Source of the DNA: DASRFR01 sp035651455
GTDB taxonomy: Bacteria; Acidobacteriota; Terriglobia; Terriglobales; Acidobacteriaceae
Reading direction: 5' to 3'
Length of the DNA: 64,000 nt
Assembly: GCA_035651455.1 (NCBI GenBank)
Contig: DASRFR010000013.1
Coordinates: 1 to 64,000, forward strand
This document shows, one piece after another, positions 27,106 to 36,131 of the stretch. The notes beneath the pieces are model-generated. The model made no database searches and was not told the DNA's origin. It saw only the letters and a list, made by a program, of their open reading frames with translations. The translations under genes were made by a program, and so were the position numbers. The stretch's first letter is position 1. The number at the start of each line of letters is the position of its first letter.

Positions 27106-28215
27106 ATGGCCGATGAGCGTACCAAGGCTCTTGATCTTGCGCTTTCCCAGATCGAAAAGCAGTTCGGCAAAGGCTCCATCATGCGGCTGGGATCAAAGGA
27201 AGCAATCGTGCCGATTTCGGTTATTTCCACGGGTGCGATTTCGTTCGACGCGGCACTTGGCGTGGGCGGTTTTCCACGCGGGCGAGTAGTGGAAATCTTC
27301 GGGCCTGAGTCTTCGGGCAAGACCACGATCGCCCTGCAGGTGGTTGCGCAAGCCCAGGCGCAAGGCGGCATGGCGGCGTTCGTCGATGCCGAACACGCGC
27401 TCGATCCGGGTTACGCCAAGAAGCTTGGAGTGGACGTGGATAACCTCCTGGTCTCGCAGCCCGATTATGGCGAGCAGGCGCTGGAAATTGCTGAGGCCCT
27501 GGTGCGTTCGGGCTCAATCGACGTACTGGTAGTGGATTCAGTAGCCGCCCTGGTGCCCAAGGCCGAACTTGACGGGGAGATGGGCGACAGCCACGTCGGC
27601 CTGCAGGCGCGCCTTATGTCGCAGGCTCTTCGCAAATTGACCGGCATCGTGTCCAAATCGCGTACTTGTCTCATCTTCATCAACCAGATCCGCGAAAAAA
27701 TCGGCGTCATGTTCGGCAACCCGGAGACCACAACGGGTGGACGCGCATTGAAGTTCTATTCGTCGGTCCGCATCGATATTCGCCGCATTGCTGCCATTAA
27801 AGAAGGGGAGCAGGTCACAGGCTCGCGTACCCGCGTCAAGATTGTGAAGAACAAGGTGGCCGCGCCTTTCCGCGAGTCCGAATTCGACATCCTTTATGGT
27901 GAAGGCATTTCTAAGGAAGGCGACCTGCTCGATCTAGCCGTTAACAACAATATCCTCGAGAAATCTGGCTCCTGGTTCAGCTACAAGGGCGAGCGCATAG
28001 GCCAAGGCCGTGAGAACGCGCGTCAGTTTCTGAAGGAAAATAAAGAAACCCTGGCGAAGCTTGAGGCGGAAGTGCGCAAAGCTTTGGGATTAATACCCGC
28101 GGCTAACACTCAGGCGGCAGCGGCCACGCAATCAACCGCTACGGGAGGGCGTGTGACTACAATGCCGAGCGCCCCGACGCCCGAGCCCGCCAAGGTGCCA
28201 GCGGCGCGACGTTAG
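27106..28215 (+). CDS. recA: RecA recombinase
   Basis: DNA strand-exchange ATPase of homologous recombination and trigger of SOS repair. 369 residues with the Walker A GPESSGKTT at 66-74, VDAEHALDP, LLVSQPDYGEQALEI, VVDSVAALVPKAELDGEMGDSHVGLQAR (Walker B and MAW region), FINQIREKIGVMFGNPETTTGGRALKFYSSVR and the DNA-binding loops in their usual order. The C-terminal tail (about 335-369) is Ala/Thr/Pro-rich instead of the acidic tail of E. coli RecA. AAGGAG lies nine bases before the ATG. No recX follows; coaD comes next after a gap. Confidence 0.98.
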   Translation: MADERTKALDLALSQIEKQFGKGSIMRLGSKEAIVPISVISTGAISFDAALGVGGFPRGRVVEIFGPESSGKTTIALQVVAQAQAQGGMAAFVDAEHALDPGYAKKLGVDVDNLLVSQPDYGEQALEIAEALVRSGSIDVLVVDSVAALVPKAELDGEMGDSHVGLQARLMSQALRKLTGIVSKSRTCLIFINQIREKIGVMFGNPETTTGGRALKFYSSVRIDIRRIAAIKEGEQVTGSRTRVKIVKNKVAAPFRESEFDILYGEGISKEGDLLDLAVNNNILEKSGSWFSYKGERIGQGRENARQFLKENKETLAKLEAEVRKALGLIPAANTQAAAATQSTATGGRVTTMPSAPTPEPAKVPAARR

Positions 28216-28343
28216 TTGAGTCGGGCAGTCGCCCGCCGCGGATCGCCTCTTTTCGCTCGTGAGTCTTTGCTTGAAAGTCTTTGGGCAGGGGACGCGTGAT
28301 CGGTGGCTGACGGCCCATGGAGTAACAAGCAGCGACTATACAA

Positions 28344-28373
28344 TTGCCATCCTCATTCTTCGCCGAATAGAAT
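28344..28373 (+). promoter_or_regulatory. Candidate coaD promoter
   Basis: TTGCCA at 28344-28349 and TAGAAT at 28368-28373 are separated by 18 bases. The coaD start lies 40 bases after the -10. This would let coaD and the aminotransferase be expressed apart from recA. Confidence 0.45.
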
Positions 28374-28412
28374 CGTGGGTACTCCAGCCTGAACCCAGAT
28401 CTGCGAGGAAGA

Positions 28413-28949
28413 TTGAAAAAGGTCATTGCGATCTATCCCGGCTCGTTTGACCCTTTGACCAATGGCCACCTCGACCTGATCGCACGCGGCAGCAAGATTT
28501 TCGATCAGCTCATCGTGGCTATCCTGCGCAATCCGGAAAAGGATCCGCTGTTCAGCCTGGGCGAGCGGCGCGAGATGCTCGAAGCCATGACTGCCGCGTG
28601 GAGCAATGTCCGGGTCGACACATTTGAAGGGCTCATGGTCGACTACGCGGTGCGGGTGAAAGCTTCCGCGGTTTTGCGTGGCATTCGCGCGATCAGCGAC
28701 TACGAGTACGAGCTGCAAATGGCATTGATGAACCGCAAGTTAGAGCCGGGCCTGGAGACGGTTTTCATGATGCCGGCTGAGCAGTTTTCCTACATCAGTT
28801 CGCGGCTGGTGCGGGAGATCGCTCAACTGGGCGGTTCGATCCAGGGCCTGGTGCCGGAGAACGTCGAGCAGCGGCTTCGCGCCAAGCTCGATCCAGCGAT
28901 CAAACTTGAACAGCAACTACCAAAAGTGAAGGCGAGGAAGAGATCATGA
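28413..28949 (+). CDS. coaD: Phosphopantetheine adenylyltransferase
   Basis: Fourth step of coenzyme A synthesis: joins ATP and 4'-phosphopantetheine to dephospho-CoA. 178 residues from a TTG at 28413 with GAGGAA just before it. Motifs: AIYPGSFDPLTNGHLDLI (the nucleotidyl-transferase Gly-x-His element), IVAILRNPEKDPLFSL, VRVDTFEGLMVDYA, AVLRGIRAISDYEYELQMALMNRKL and the C-terminal FSYISSRLVREIAQLGG. Length and motif order are standard, with a basic extra tail of about 15 residues. Its stop overlaps the next start by ATGA, so the two are translationally coupled. Confidence 0.96.
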   Translation: MKKVIAIYPGSFDPLTNGHLDLIARGSKIFDQLIVAILRNPEKDPLFSLGERREMLEAMTAAWSNVRVDTFEGLMVDYAVRVKASAVLRGIRAISDYEYELQMALMNRKLEPGLETVFMMPAEQFSYISSRLVREIAQLGGSIQGLVPENVEQRLRAKLDPAIKLEQQLPKVKARKRS

Positions 28950-30151
28950 CCACAGCGACCACAGAAGTCGGCCACGCAATCCGGCTTACCGACCGCATCA
29001 ACCGCATCGAACCATCGGCAACGATGGCCGTGGTCGCGGAAGCCGACAAGCTGCGAAGCCAGGGCATCGACGTGGTCGATTTCGGCGCGGGCGAGCCGCA
29101 TTTCGCCACGCCCCAGCACATTAAAGACGCCGCCATCGCCGCGATTCACGCCAACTTCACGAAGTACACCCCGGTGGGGGGCACGGCGGAACTGCGCGAT
29201 TCGATTGTGCACCGTCACGCAGTCGATTTCGACTCCGATTACCGGCGCGAGGAGGTCATCGCCTCCGTCGGTGGCAAGCACGCCCTGTTCAATGCCATCC
29301 AGGTGCTGGTGGACCATGGCGACGACGTGATCCTCCCCGTGCCGTACTGGGTGTCGTTCAAGGACATTGTGCGCTACGCCGGCGGCAACTGCGTGCTGCT
29401 CGAGACCAGCGAAGATGACGGATTTGCCGTCACCGCAGCGATGGTGGAACGGCTAATTACACCGCGCACTAAACTCATTATCCTGAACTCGCCCTCAAAC
29501 CCCTCTGGCGCCGTCATGCGTAGCGACGATATGCTCGAGATTATGCGCCTGGCCGCCCAGCGCGGCATCTGGGTCGTCTCTGACGAGTGCTACGTTTACT
29601 TGAATTACACCGGCAAACGGTTCTCTTTGGGATCTTTGCGAGAGTACCGCGATCGCATGATCATCGTGGGTTCGTTGTCGAAGACTTATGCCATGACCGG
29701 CTGGCGCATGGGTTATGCCCTCGGTCCCGCACCCGTGATCAGCGCGATGCAGAAATTGCAGAGCCAGTCCACTTCCAATCCGACCTCGATTGTGCAAAAA
29801 GCTGCGGTGGCCGCATTGAAAGGGCCGCAGCAGTGCGTTGAGGATATGCGGCAAGAGTACATCAAGCTACGCGATCACGTGGTAAACGGCCTACGCTCCA
29901 TACCGGGCATCAAGTGCACCCTCCCGGAAGGCGCGTTTTACGCCTATCCCAATGTCTCTGGTTACTTCGGCCACGGAGGAGTCAACCAGGCCGCTGACGC
30001 AGCCGGCAAGTTGCTGCGCGAAGCCCACGTGGCCACAGTTCCCGGCGAGGGATTTGGCACTCGCGAACATATTCGCGTTTCTTACGCCACCTCCATTGCG
30101 GAACTCGACCGGGGCCTCGAGCACATGCGCAAGTTTTTTCGCTCTCTGTAA
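28946..30151 (+). CDS. Class I/II aspartate aminotransferase
   Basis: PLP-dependent aminotransferase of 401 residues, fold type I. It shows VVDFGAGEPHFATPQHIKDAA, YTPVGGTAELRDSI, IASVGGKHALFNAI, LILNSPSNPSGAVM, VVSDECYVYLNYTG and the PLP-lysine passage GSLSKTYAMTGWRMGY, plus the carboxylate-binding Arg in HIRVSYATSIAEL. This is the prokaryotic aspartate/prephenate-type branch, so aspartate or a related amino acid is the likely donor; specificity cannot be fixed. The start overlaps the coaD stop (ATGA), so expression is coupled. Confidence 0.92.
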   Translation: MTTATTEVGHAIRLTDRINRIEPSATMAVVAEADKLRSQGIDVVDFGAGEPHFATPQHIKDAAIAAIHANFTKYTPVGGTAELRDSIVHRHAVDFDSDYRREEVIASVGGKHALFNAIQVLVDHGDDVILPVPYWVSFKDIVRYAGGNCVLLETSEDDGFAVTAAMVERLITPRTKLIILNSPSNPSGAVMRSDDMLEIMRLAAQRGIWVVSDECYVYLNYTGKRFSLGSLREYRDRMIIVGSLSKTYAMTGWRMGYALGPAPVISAMQKLQSQSTSNPTSIVQKAAVAALKGPQQCVEDMRQEYIKLRDHVVNGLRSIPGIKCTLPEGAFYAYPNVSGYFGHGGVNQAADAAGKLLREAHVATVPGEGFGTREHIRVSYATSIAELDRGLEHMRKFFRSL

Positions 30152-30274
30152 TTCCCGGCTTCGATCCAACGGGAAGCCCTGCGCGATCGAGGCAGCCATC
30201 TCCCCACGTTCGGCTTCTAAGCTGCTTGAACGGGGCGAAGCCTTCTTGCGGCGACTAGTTTCGCATTCCAGCAC

Positions 30275-31276
30275 ATGAGCGAACTCTACCCATTCTTGAT
30301 GTCGCCTTCTTTTGACCCACGCCCCTGGGGTACGACGAATCTCGCTCCCATCTATCCCAATCTTCAATTTGCCGAAAAAATCGGCGAGGCATGGCTGACT
30401 GGGGACGATTGCAATGTGACCAACGGTCCCTGTGCGGGGCAGTCCCTTTCGAACCTGAGTCTTCGCTTCGGGCGTGACCTGGTGGGCGATGCAGCGCGCG
30501 ATGCGAACCGGTTTCCCCTGCTCTTGAAGTTCTTGTTTCCGCACGAGAAACTGTCGGTCCAGGTGCATCCCGATGATGAACAGGCGCGCCGCGTCGGCGA
30601 ACCGTGGGGTAAAACTGAGTGCTGGTACATCGCCCACGCAAAGCCCGGGTCGCAGATCGCCTTGGGACTAAAGCCTGGCACGACTACCGCACAGTTCGAA
30701 CAATCTATCCATGAGAATCGCGCAGAAGAACTGCTGAACTGGATCAACGTATATCCCGGGGAATTGATTTACGTGGCGGGTGGGACTGTTCACACCTTGG
30801 GACCGGGCTCGGTAATCATCGAAACGCAGCAACAGTCGGACACAACTTATCGGCTATACGATTATGGCCGTCCACGCGAATTGCATCTGGAAAACGGGTT
30901 GGCGGCGGTCAAGGAGAAGGTCGCGTCGGGTAAGGCAATCCGGCCGGCTCCAATTCCTCTGAACGGCGGCAGCAACCGGCTTTCGCCTATGGTGGCAGCG
31001 CCACATTTCGCGGTCGATAAGTTCGACCTGAAGCAAGCTCATACCTTCGCGACGGCTGACGATTCGGGCAAGAACTCAGTACAGATCCTGGTGGCTATTG
31101 ACGGGTGTGCCATGATCGAAGCTCCCGGTGCTGAGCCGGTGACACTGGTCAAGGGTGATGCCGTCGTCGTGCCGGCCTCGTTACCGGAATTCACCGTCCG
31201 CCCCCAATGGAGCATAGAATTCCTTAAATCCTATGTACCGGGGAAGGTTTTGCCTGAACCCGCGACCAGAATGTGA
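30275..31276 (+). CDS. manA: Class I mannose-6-phosphate isomerase
   Basis: Zinc enzyme that converts fructose-6-phosphate and mannose-6-phosphate, the entry step to GDP-mannose. 333 residues. Zinc-site passages are KFLFPHEKLSVQVHPDD (Gln and His ligands) and ELIYVAGGTVHTLGPG with the Glu/His, plus YRLYDYGR near the active site. The start is ATG at 30275 with no strong Shine-Dalgarno. It is the first of three genes (manA, manC, phosphomannomutase) in a compact plus-strand operon with gaps of 40 and 20 bases. The bifunctional ManA/ManC fusion common elsewhere is not seen here. Confidence 0.92.
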   Translation: MSELYPFLMSPSFDPRPWGTTNLAPIYPNLQFAEKIGEAWLTGDDCNVTNGPCAGQSLSNLSLRFGRDLVGDAARDANRFPLLLKFLFPHEKLSVQVHPDDEQARRVGEPWGKTECWYIAHAKPGSQIALGLKPGTTTAQFEQSIHENRAEELLNWINVYPGELIYVAGGTVHTLGPGSVIIETQQQSDTTYRLYDYGRPRELHLENGLAAVKEKVASGKAIRPAPIPLNGGSNRLSPMVAAPHFAVDKFDLKQAHTFATADDSGKNSVQILVAIDGCAMIEAPGAEPVTLVKGDAVVVPASLPEFTVRPQWSIEFLKSYVPGKVLPEPATRM

Positions 31277-31316
31277 TTCCCCGCGAGTCGTAGAGCTGTG
31301 GTGAACCTGCATAGCC

Positions 31317-32429
31317 GTGGCTAACAAAAAGATCAACTTTTATCCCGTGATTCTGGCTGGCGGCCGCGGCACCCGTTTCTGGCCTCTCAGCCGGAAGCGC
31401 CGGGCCAAGCAGCTATTGGCGCTCGATGGCCGGCAGACGATGATCCAGGCCACGGTCTCGCGCCTTTTACCCCTGGCAGCCTCCTCGCGTTTTTGGGTCA
31501 TCACCAACCGCGATCTGCAGGCGGAGATTGCGCGCCAACTGCCCCGTCTCACCGCGCGTCAAATCATTGCCGAGCCTGTGGGGCGCAACACTGCGCCCGC
31601 CATCGGCTTGGCTGCGTTCCTACTATTGCGGGACGATCCCGAAGCCGTTCTCGGGCTTTTTCCTTCCGACCACGTAATCGGCGACCCAGCCCGGTATCGT
31701 GCTCTTCTGAAACGTGGCATTGAGATCGCCGCGGCGGGTGAAAACATCGTCGCCCTCGGCATTCAGCCCAATCGCCCTGAGACCGGTTATGGCTACATCG
31801 AGGCCGGATATTCACACGATTCGGGTCCACTGCCGGTGCGCTGCTTCACGGAAAAACCGGACGTGCAACGCGCTGCCGAGTTTTTGAACGCCGGGAACTA
31901 CTACTGGAACAGCGGTATTTTCCTGTGGAGCGCCCGTACCCTGGTGAATGCGCTCCGCGAGCATTTGCCGAAGACCGCGGCGCTCCTGGAAAAAATTTCG
32001 GCCACACATGGAGCGCGCCGCTTCGACGAGATATTTCGTCGTCTGTATCCCAAGTGTGAAAACATCAGCATCGACTACGCTGTGCTCGAGCCACGTTCGC
32101 AAAAAGGAGAACAGAACTCGAACATTTTCTGTCTTCCCGCGGAGTTCGGATGGAACGATCTCGGCTCCTGGACGGCGCTCCACGAGCACCACACGGCAAA
32201 GAGCAACCCTGCTGATGGCAACCTCATCTCTGCCTCAGGCAGCTTCGCCTTGAATGCCCAGGGCAACTACGTCCACGCACCCGGAAAGTTTGTGGCCGCT
32301 GTTGGCATTACCGACATCGTCGTGGTCGAGACTGACGACGCGCTGCTGATCACTACCCGCCGCCACGCGCAGGACGTCGGTAAGGTGGTCAAGTATCTGG
32401 ATGAGAAGAAGTTGAACAAGCTGGTCTGA
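31317..32429 (+). CDS. manC: Mannose-1-phosphate guanylyltransferase
   Basis: Makes GDP-mannose from GTP and mannose-1-phosphate. 370 residues from a GTG at 31317. The nucleotidyltransferase signature is PVILAGGRGTRFWPLSRKRRAKQ, followed by RQIIAEPVGRNTAPAIGLAA (the FVEKP-type equivalents are FTEKPDVQRAAEFL), NSGIFLWSARTLV and EFGWNDLGSWTALHEH. Length is that of the single-domain ManC without the isomerase part. Middle gene of the manA-manC-phosphomannomutase operon. GDP-mannose is probably used for surface polysaccharide or glycoprotein synthesis, though no transferase genes adjoin. Confidence 0.93.
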   Translation: MANKKINFYPVILAGGRGTRFWPLSRKRRAKQLLALDGRQTMIQATVSRLLPLAASSRFWVITNRDLQAEIARQLPRLTARQIIAEPVGRNTAPAIGLAAFLLLRDDPEAVLGLFPSDHVIGDPARYRALLKRGIEIAAAGENIVALGIQPNRPETGYGYIEAGYSHDSGPLPVRCFTEKPDVQRAAEFLNAGNYYWNSGIFLWSARTLVNALREHLPKTAALLEKISATHGARRFDEIFRRLYPKCENISIDYAVLEPRSQKGEQNSNIFCLPAEFGWNDLGSWTALHEHHTAKSNPADGNLISASGSFALNAQGNYVHAPGKFVAAVGITDIVVVETDDALLITTRRHAQDVGKVVKYLDEKKLNKLV

Positions 32430-32449
32430 CCAGGACTGGAAGGGCTGAT

Positions 32450-33922
32450 ATGTCTGTACAAGTCACGCTGGCTGAGCCAGGCCCGGCGGTCACGCCGAAA
32501 CCGGAAATCAAGTTCGGAACGGATGGATGGCGCGGTATCATCGCCGACGATTTCACCTTCGCCAACGTGCGCCGGGTGGCCGCAGCGATTGCCTCCTACG
32601 TCCTCAAGCATGAGACCGGGCGCACCGGCGTAGTAATCGGCTATGACACACGGTTTGTCTCCAAAAATGCGGCTCGGGTAGCGGCCGATGTGATCGCGAC
32701 GGCGGGCATTCCGGTTAAATTGGCGAACGATTACACACCCACTCCCGCCATATCGCTGGCCGTAAAGCGGCAGAACGCCGCCGGCGGAGTGGTCATCACC
32801 TCCAGTCACAATCCGTGGAACTGGAACGGAGTGAAATTCAAGGGCTACTTCGGCGGGTCGGCGACGCCATCAATTATCAAGAAGATTGAGGAAGAAATGC
32901 AGGCGGGCGCCGATCCTAAAGCCAACGAGCCTGCGCCGGTCGAAGATGTCGACCTGAAACAGCCTTATATCGATGCTATCTGCCAGTTCGCTGATATGGA
33001 CCTGATTGCGAAGGCGCGTTTCAAATTCGTGGTGGATTCCATGTACGGCTCCGGTCGCGGAATCCTGTCACGGGTATTCAGCGAGCGCGGCATAGATCAT
33101 GTCGCCATTCGCCAGGAACTCAATCCCCTTTTCCCCGACATCAATCCTGAACCGATCGAGCCGCACATCTCTCTCCTGCAGCAAACGGTCGTTAAGAACA
33201 AGGCTCACGCCGGCCTGGCAACCGATGGAGACGCCGACCGCCTAGGCGCGGTCGCCGAAGACGGCAGCTTCGTCGACTCCCACAAATGTTTCTCCATCCT
33301 GCTGCGCTGGCTCCTCGAGCGCAAGAAGTGGCCCGGCGACGTGGTTCGCGCATTCAATACCACCCGCATGCTGGATCGCATCGCGGCCAAGCATGGGCGC
33401 AAACTCCACGAGTGCTCGATTGGCTTCAAATACATCGCCGACCTGATGATGGAACGTGAAATCCTGATGGGTGGCGAGGAGTCGGGAGGGCTGGGCTATG
33501 GCCGCCACATTCCCGAGCGCGACGGCAGCCTGAATTGCCTCCTGCTGGCCAATGTGATGGCCGAGGAAGGCAAACCCCTGGGACAACTCGTGGCGGATCT
33601 ACAGCGGGAATTCGGCGCGCATTATTATGGCCGGCACGATCTGCACATCCCTGACGAAATCAAGCGGGCCGTGATCGCACGAGCTCGTGCTGAATCCACC
33701 AACAAGTTGGGGCAGTACGCCATCCTGCGGAAAGAGGGTCTGGACGGCGTGAAGTTCTTCCTCGACGCCCCCAACGATGGCAACGGCGCCGATGCCTGGG
33801 TGCTGTTCCGCGCGTCAGGGACGGAGCCCCTCTTGCGCGTATATTCAGAGGCGGCCTCTCCCGAGCTGGTTTCCGAGATCCTGCGGCGCTCGGAGGACTT
33901 CGTAAACGGCACATCCGCATAG
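32450..33922 (+). CDS. Phosphomannomutase/phosphoglucomutase
   Basis: 490 residues of the alpha-D-phosphohexomutase family. It has the phospho-serine loop VVITSSHNPWNWNG (catalytic Ser after TS), the metal loop ATDGDADRLGAV, the sugar-binding loop GGEESGGLGYG and the phosphate-binding RASGTEPLLRVY. These four loops occur in their normal order. Because it is the third gene after manA and manC, phosphomannomutase is the likely main role, supplying mannose-1-phosphate to ManC; many family members also act on glucose-1-phosphate. The start is 20 bases after manC. Confidence 0.92.
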   Translation: MSVQVTLAEPGPAVTPKPEIKFGTDGWRGIIADDFTFANVRRVAAAIASYVLKHETGRTGVVIGYDTRFVSKNAARVAADVIATAGIPVKLANDYTPTPAISLAVKRQNAAGGVVITSSHNPWNWNGVKFKGYFGGSATPSIIKKIEEEMQAGADPKANEPAPVEDVDLKQPYIDAICQFADMDLIAKARFKFVVDSMYGSGRGILSRVFSERGIDHVAIRQELNPLFPDINPEPIEPHISLLQQTVVKNKAHAGLATDGDADRLGAVAEDGSFVDSHKCFSILLRWLLERKKWPGDVVRAFNTTRMLDRIAAKHGRKLHECSIGFKYIADLMMEREILMGGEESGGLGYGRHIPERDGSLNCLLLANVMAEEGKPLGQLVADLQREFGAHYYGRHDLHIPDEIKRAVIARARAESTNKLGQYAILRKEGLDGVKFFLDAPNDGNGADAWVLFRASGTEPLLRVYSEAASPELVSEILRRSEDFVNGTSA

Positions 33923-33999
33923 GATTACTGACGTTGACTCATCGGCAGTGCACTGTCGATTGCTGCGCCGTGGCGGTGATTCGGCGATAATGAATCGGT

Positions 34000-35157
34000 A
34001 TGAGCTCCCCGGAAATCGCTGCCGCCAGCCCCGCTGATTCGCCGGAGTCTCACCGCTACAACCGGATCCGGCGATGGCTGGGCATGGCCGACTTCGCTCT
34101 TGGCCTGCTATTCATGGTCGCCCTCCTGATAACAGACTGGAGCGGCTCATTGCGAGATCTGGCGTACCGCGCTGCCTCCCAGCAATACACGTTAGCCGTG
34201 TTTCTTTACATTTTCTTCCTGCTGCTGATCGGCAAGGTGCTCGGGCTTGGGCTGGATTACTACGGCTTCCGCCTCGAGCATACATTCCACTTATCGAATC
34301 AAAGGTTGCGATCCTGGCTGTGGGATGAGGCGAAGAGTTTTGTTTTGAGCGTGGTCATTGCCGCTATTGTCGGCGAATTGCTGTATTACCTGATCCGCGA
34401 GTTCCCGGAATACTGGTGGCTGGTGACTTGGGCCGCATTTATGGGCTTGTTCATCCTGCTCGCCCAGATCGCCCCCGTTGTCCTGTTCCCCATCTTTTAC
34501 AAGTTCGAACCGTTGGAAAATGATGAATTAAAACGGCGCCTGGTGCGCCTCGGGGAGCGTGCGGGAACCCGTGTGCGCGGCGTCTACAAGTGGAATCTTT
34601 CCGAGAAGACCAAGAAAGCCAATGCGGCGCTCACTGGCCTGGGTTCAACCCGCCGTATCATACTCGCCGACACCCTCCTCGATAACTACTCGGCCGACGA
34701 GATTGAAGCCGTCCTGGCCCATGAGCTGGGACATCACGTGCACCGGCACATTTTGAAGAGTATCGCGGTGCAGGCCGGGATTACCCTGTTCGGCTTCTGG
34801 GCTGCCAATGCCGTCCTGCATTACGCCACCGATAAGCACCACATGTTCGAAACGCTTTCCGATTTCGCCAACCTTCCCTTGTTTGCCCTGGTCTCAATTG
34901 TGCTGTCTCTACTGCTCATGCCCGCGTTGAACGCCTACTCCCGCTTCAACGAGCGCCAGGCCGATCGCTACGCCTTTCAGTCGATCGCCAACGTGGGACC
35001 ATTCATCAGTTCGATGAACAAGCTGGCTCAGCAGAATTTGTCCGAGCGTACCCCCTCGAAGTGGGTCGAATGGTTTTTTCACTCGCATCCAGCGATTTCG
35101 AAACGAGTGAAGGCGGCAGAACGGTGGTCGCAGCAGGGCGTGCCTGCCCGCGGCTGA
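34000..35157 (+). CDS. M48-family membrane metalloprotease (CAAX prenyl protease 1 / HtpX-like)
   Basis: 385 residues with about five to seven membrane helices (near 30-47, 65-82, 112-132, 140-165 and two beyond 260). The zinc motif is AHELGHH with H241, E242 and H245, and a third ligand is expected in FNERQADRYAF near 324. The order of helices and the WNLSEKTKKANAALTGLGSTRRI passage match Ste24/CAAX protease 1, which cleaves misfolded membrane proteins in bacteria. GATAAT (33986-33991) lies eight bases before the ATG and there is no Shine-Dalgarno, so the transcript may be leaderless. Not coupled to the mannose operon. Confidence 0.9.
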   Translation: MSSPEIAAASPADSPESHRYNRIRRWLGMADFALGLLFMVALLITDWSGSLRDLAYRAASQQYTLAVFLYIFFLLLIGKVLGLGLDYYGFRLEHTFHLSNQRLRSWLWDEAKSFVLSVVIAAIVGELLYYLIREFPEYWWLVTWAAFMGLFILLAQIAPVVLFPIFYKFEPLENDELKRRLVRLGERAGTRVRGVYKWNLSEKTKKANAALTGLGSTRRIILADTLLDNYSADEIEAVLAHELGHHVHRHILKSIAVQAGITLFGFWAANAVLHYATDKHHMFETLSDFANLPLFALVSIVLSLLLMPALNAYSRFNERQADRYAFQSIANVGPFISSMNKLAQQNLSERTPSKWVEWFFHSHPAISKRVKAAERWSQQGVPARG

Positions 35158-35207
35158 TGGGGCGCCGAATACCCTCTGTGTCAGGGATCGCGAGGGTGGA
35201 AGCACCT

Positions 35208-35927
35208 TCAGATACTCAGCAGCAATTTTTCCACTCTGCGTAGGTCTTCTTCCGTATCCACGCCAATGGTGTCGTGCTCCGTCTCACCGACGTAGATGGG
35301 TATCCCATTTTGCAGGAACCTCAGTTGCTCCAGACGTTCGCTGCGCTCCAGTTCGGATTCCGGCAGTTCACAGAAGCGATCCAGCAGGGGCTTCCGGTAA
35401 CCATAAATCCCCAGGTGCTTGTAGTAGCGCGGACGCATGCCGTCGCGATCAAAGGGGATGGTCGCGCGGGAAAAGTAGAGTGCTCGCCCTTGCGAGTCGG
35501 TAACCACCTTCACTGCATTTGGATTTTTCGCGTCCGATGCCGAGGCTGGCGTCTTGAGGGTTCCCACGCCTACGTCGGGATCATTCATCACTCGCAGGAG
35601 CTTGGCAACGTGCTCGGCGCGGGTAAGCGGCTCATCGCCCTGCACATTGATGTAGACGTCGGCTGCAACCATCTCCGATAGCTCGCGCACGCGCTCAGTC
35701 CCACTGCGGTGCTCAGGCGAGGTCATCCGCGCCATCCAGCCATTCCGCTTGCAGAGGGCCATGATCTCCTCAGAATCGGTTGCCACTACTACCTGGTGAA
35801 GCAAGCGCGAAGAACTTACGGCTCGATACACGTGCTCGAGCATGGTTTTGCCGGCAATCTCCCGCAGCATTTTTCGCGGTAGCCGGGTGGAGGCAAGGCG
35901 CGCTGGGATTACGGCGATCGCTTTCAT
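35208..35927 (-). CDS. kdsB: 3-deoxy-manno-octulosonate cytidylyltransferase (CMP-KDO synthetase)
   Basis: Activates KDO as CMP-KDO for the LPS inner core. From the ATG at 35927 it has 239 residues, the usual length; the upstream in-frame part to 36023 lacks family sequence. Motifs: AVIPARLASTRLPRKMLREIAGKTMLEHVYRAV (nucleotide loop), ATDSEEIMALC, DVYINVQGDEPLT, RAHSRATIPFDRDG-like passage (ALYFSRATIPFDRDG) and YKHLGIYGYRK. The enzyme supports a Gram-negative envelope together with lpxC. It converges with the M48 protease gene. No kdsA, waaA or lpx cluster is seen. Confidence 0.95.
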   Translation of the reverse strand: MKAIAVIPARLASTRLPRKMLREIAGKTMLEHVYRAVSSSRLLHQVVVATDSEEIMALCKRNGWMARMTSPEHRSGTERVRELSEMVAADVYINVQGDEPLTRAEHVAKLLRVMNDPDVGVGTLKTPASASDAKNPNAVKVVTDSQGRALYFSRATIPFDRDGMRPRYYKHLGIYGYRKPLLDRFCELPESELERSERLEQLRFLQNGIPIYVGETEHDTIGVDTEEDLRRVEKLLLSI

Positions 35928-36131
35928 CAATATCAGTCTCGGGTTTCCGCACGAGAGTTGCAACCCGGAAATCTCGCGAGTCGCAGGTCGATTACCCGTC
36001 CAGAAGCTTTGCGTCGATCGCACCTGGTGCCACTTCGGTCCTAAATTCTCCTGTGCAGATTCATCGCAGGCGCCAATTTCCGCAGCTCTCGTCTACACTA
36101 AATGCACATCCCATTTACAGGATCAGGACCT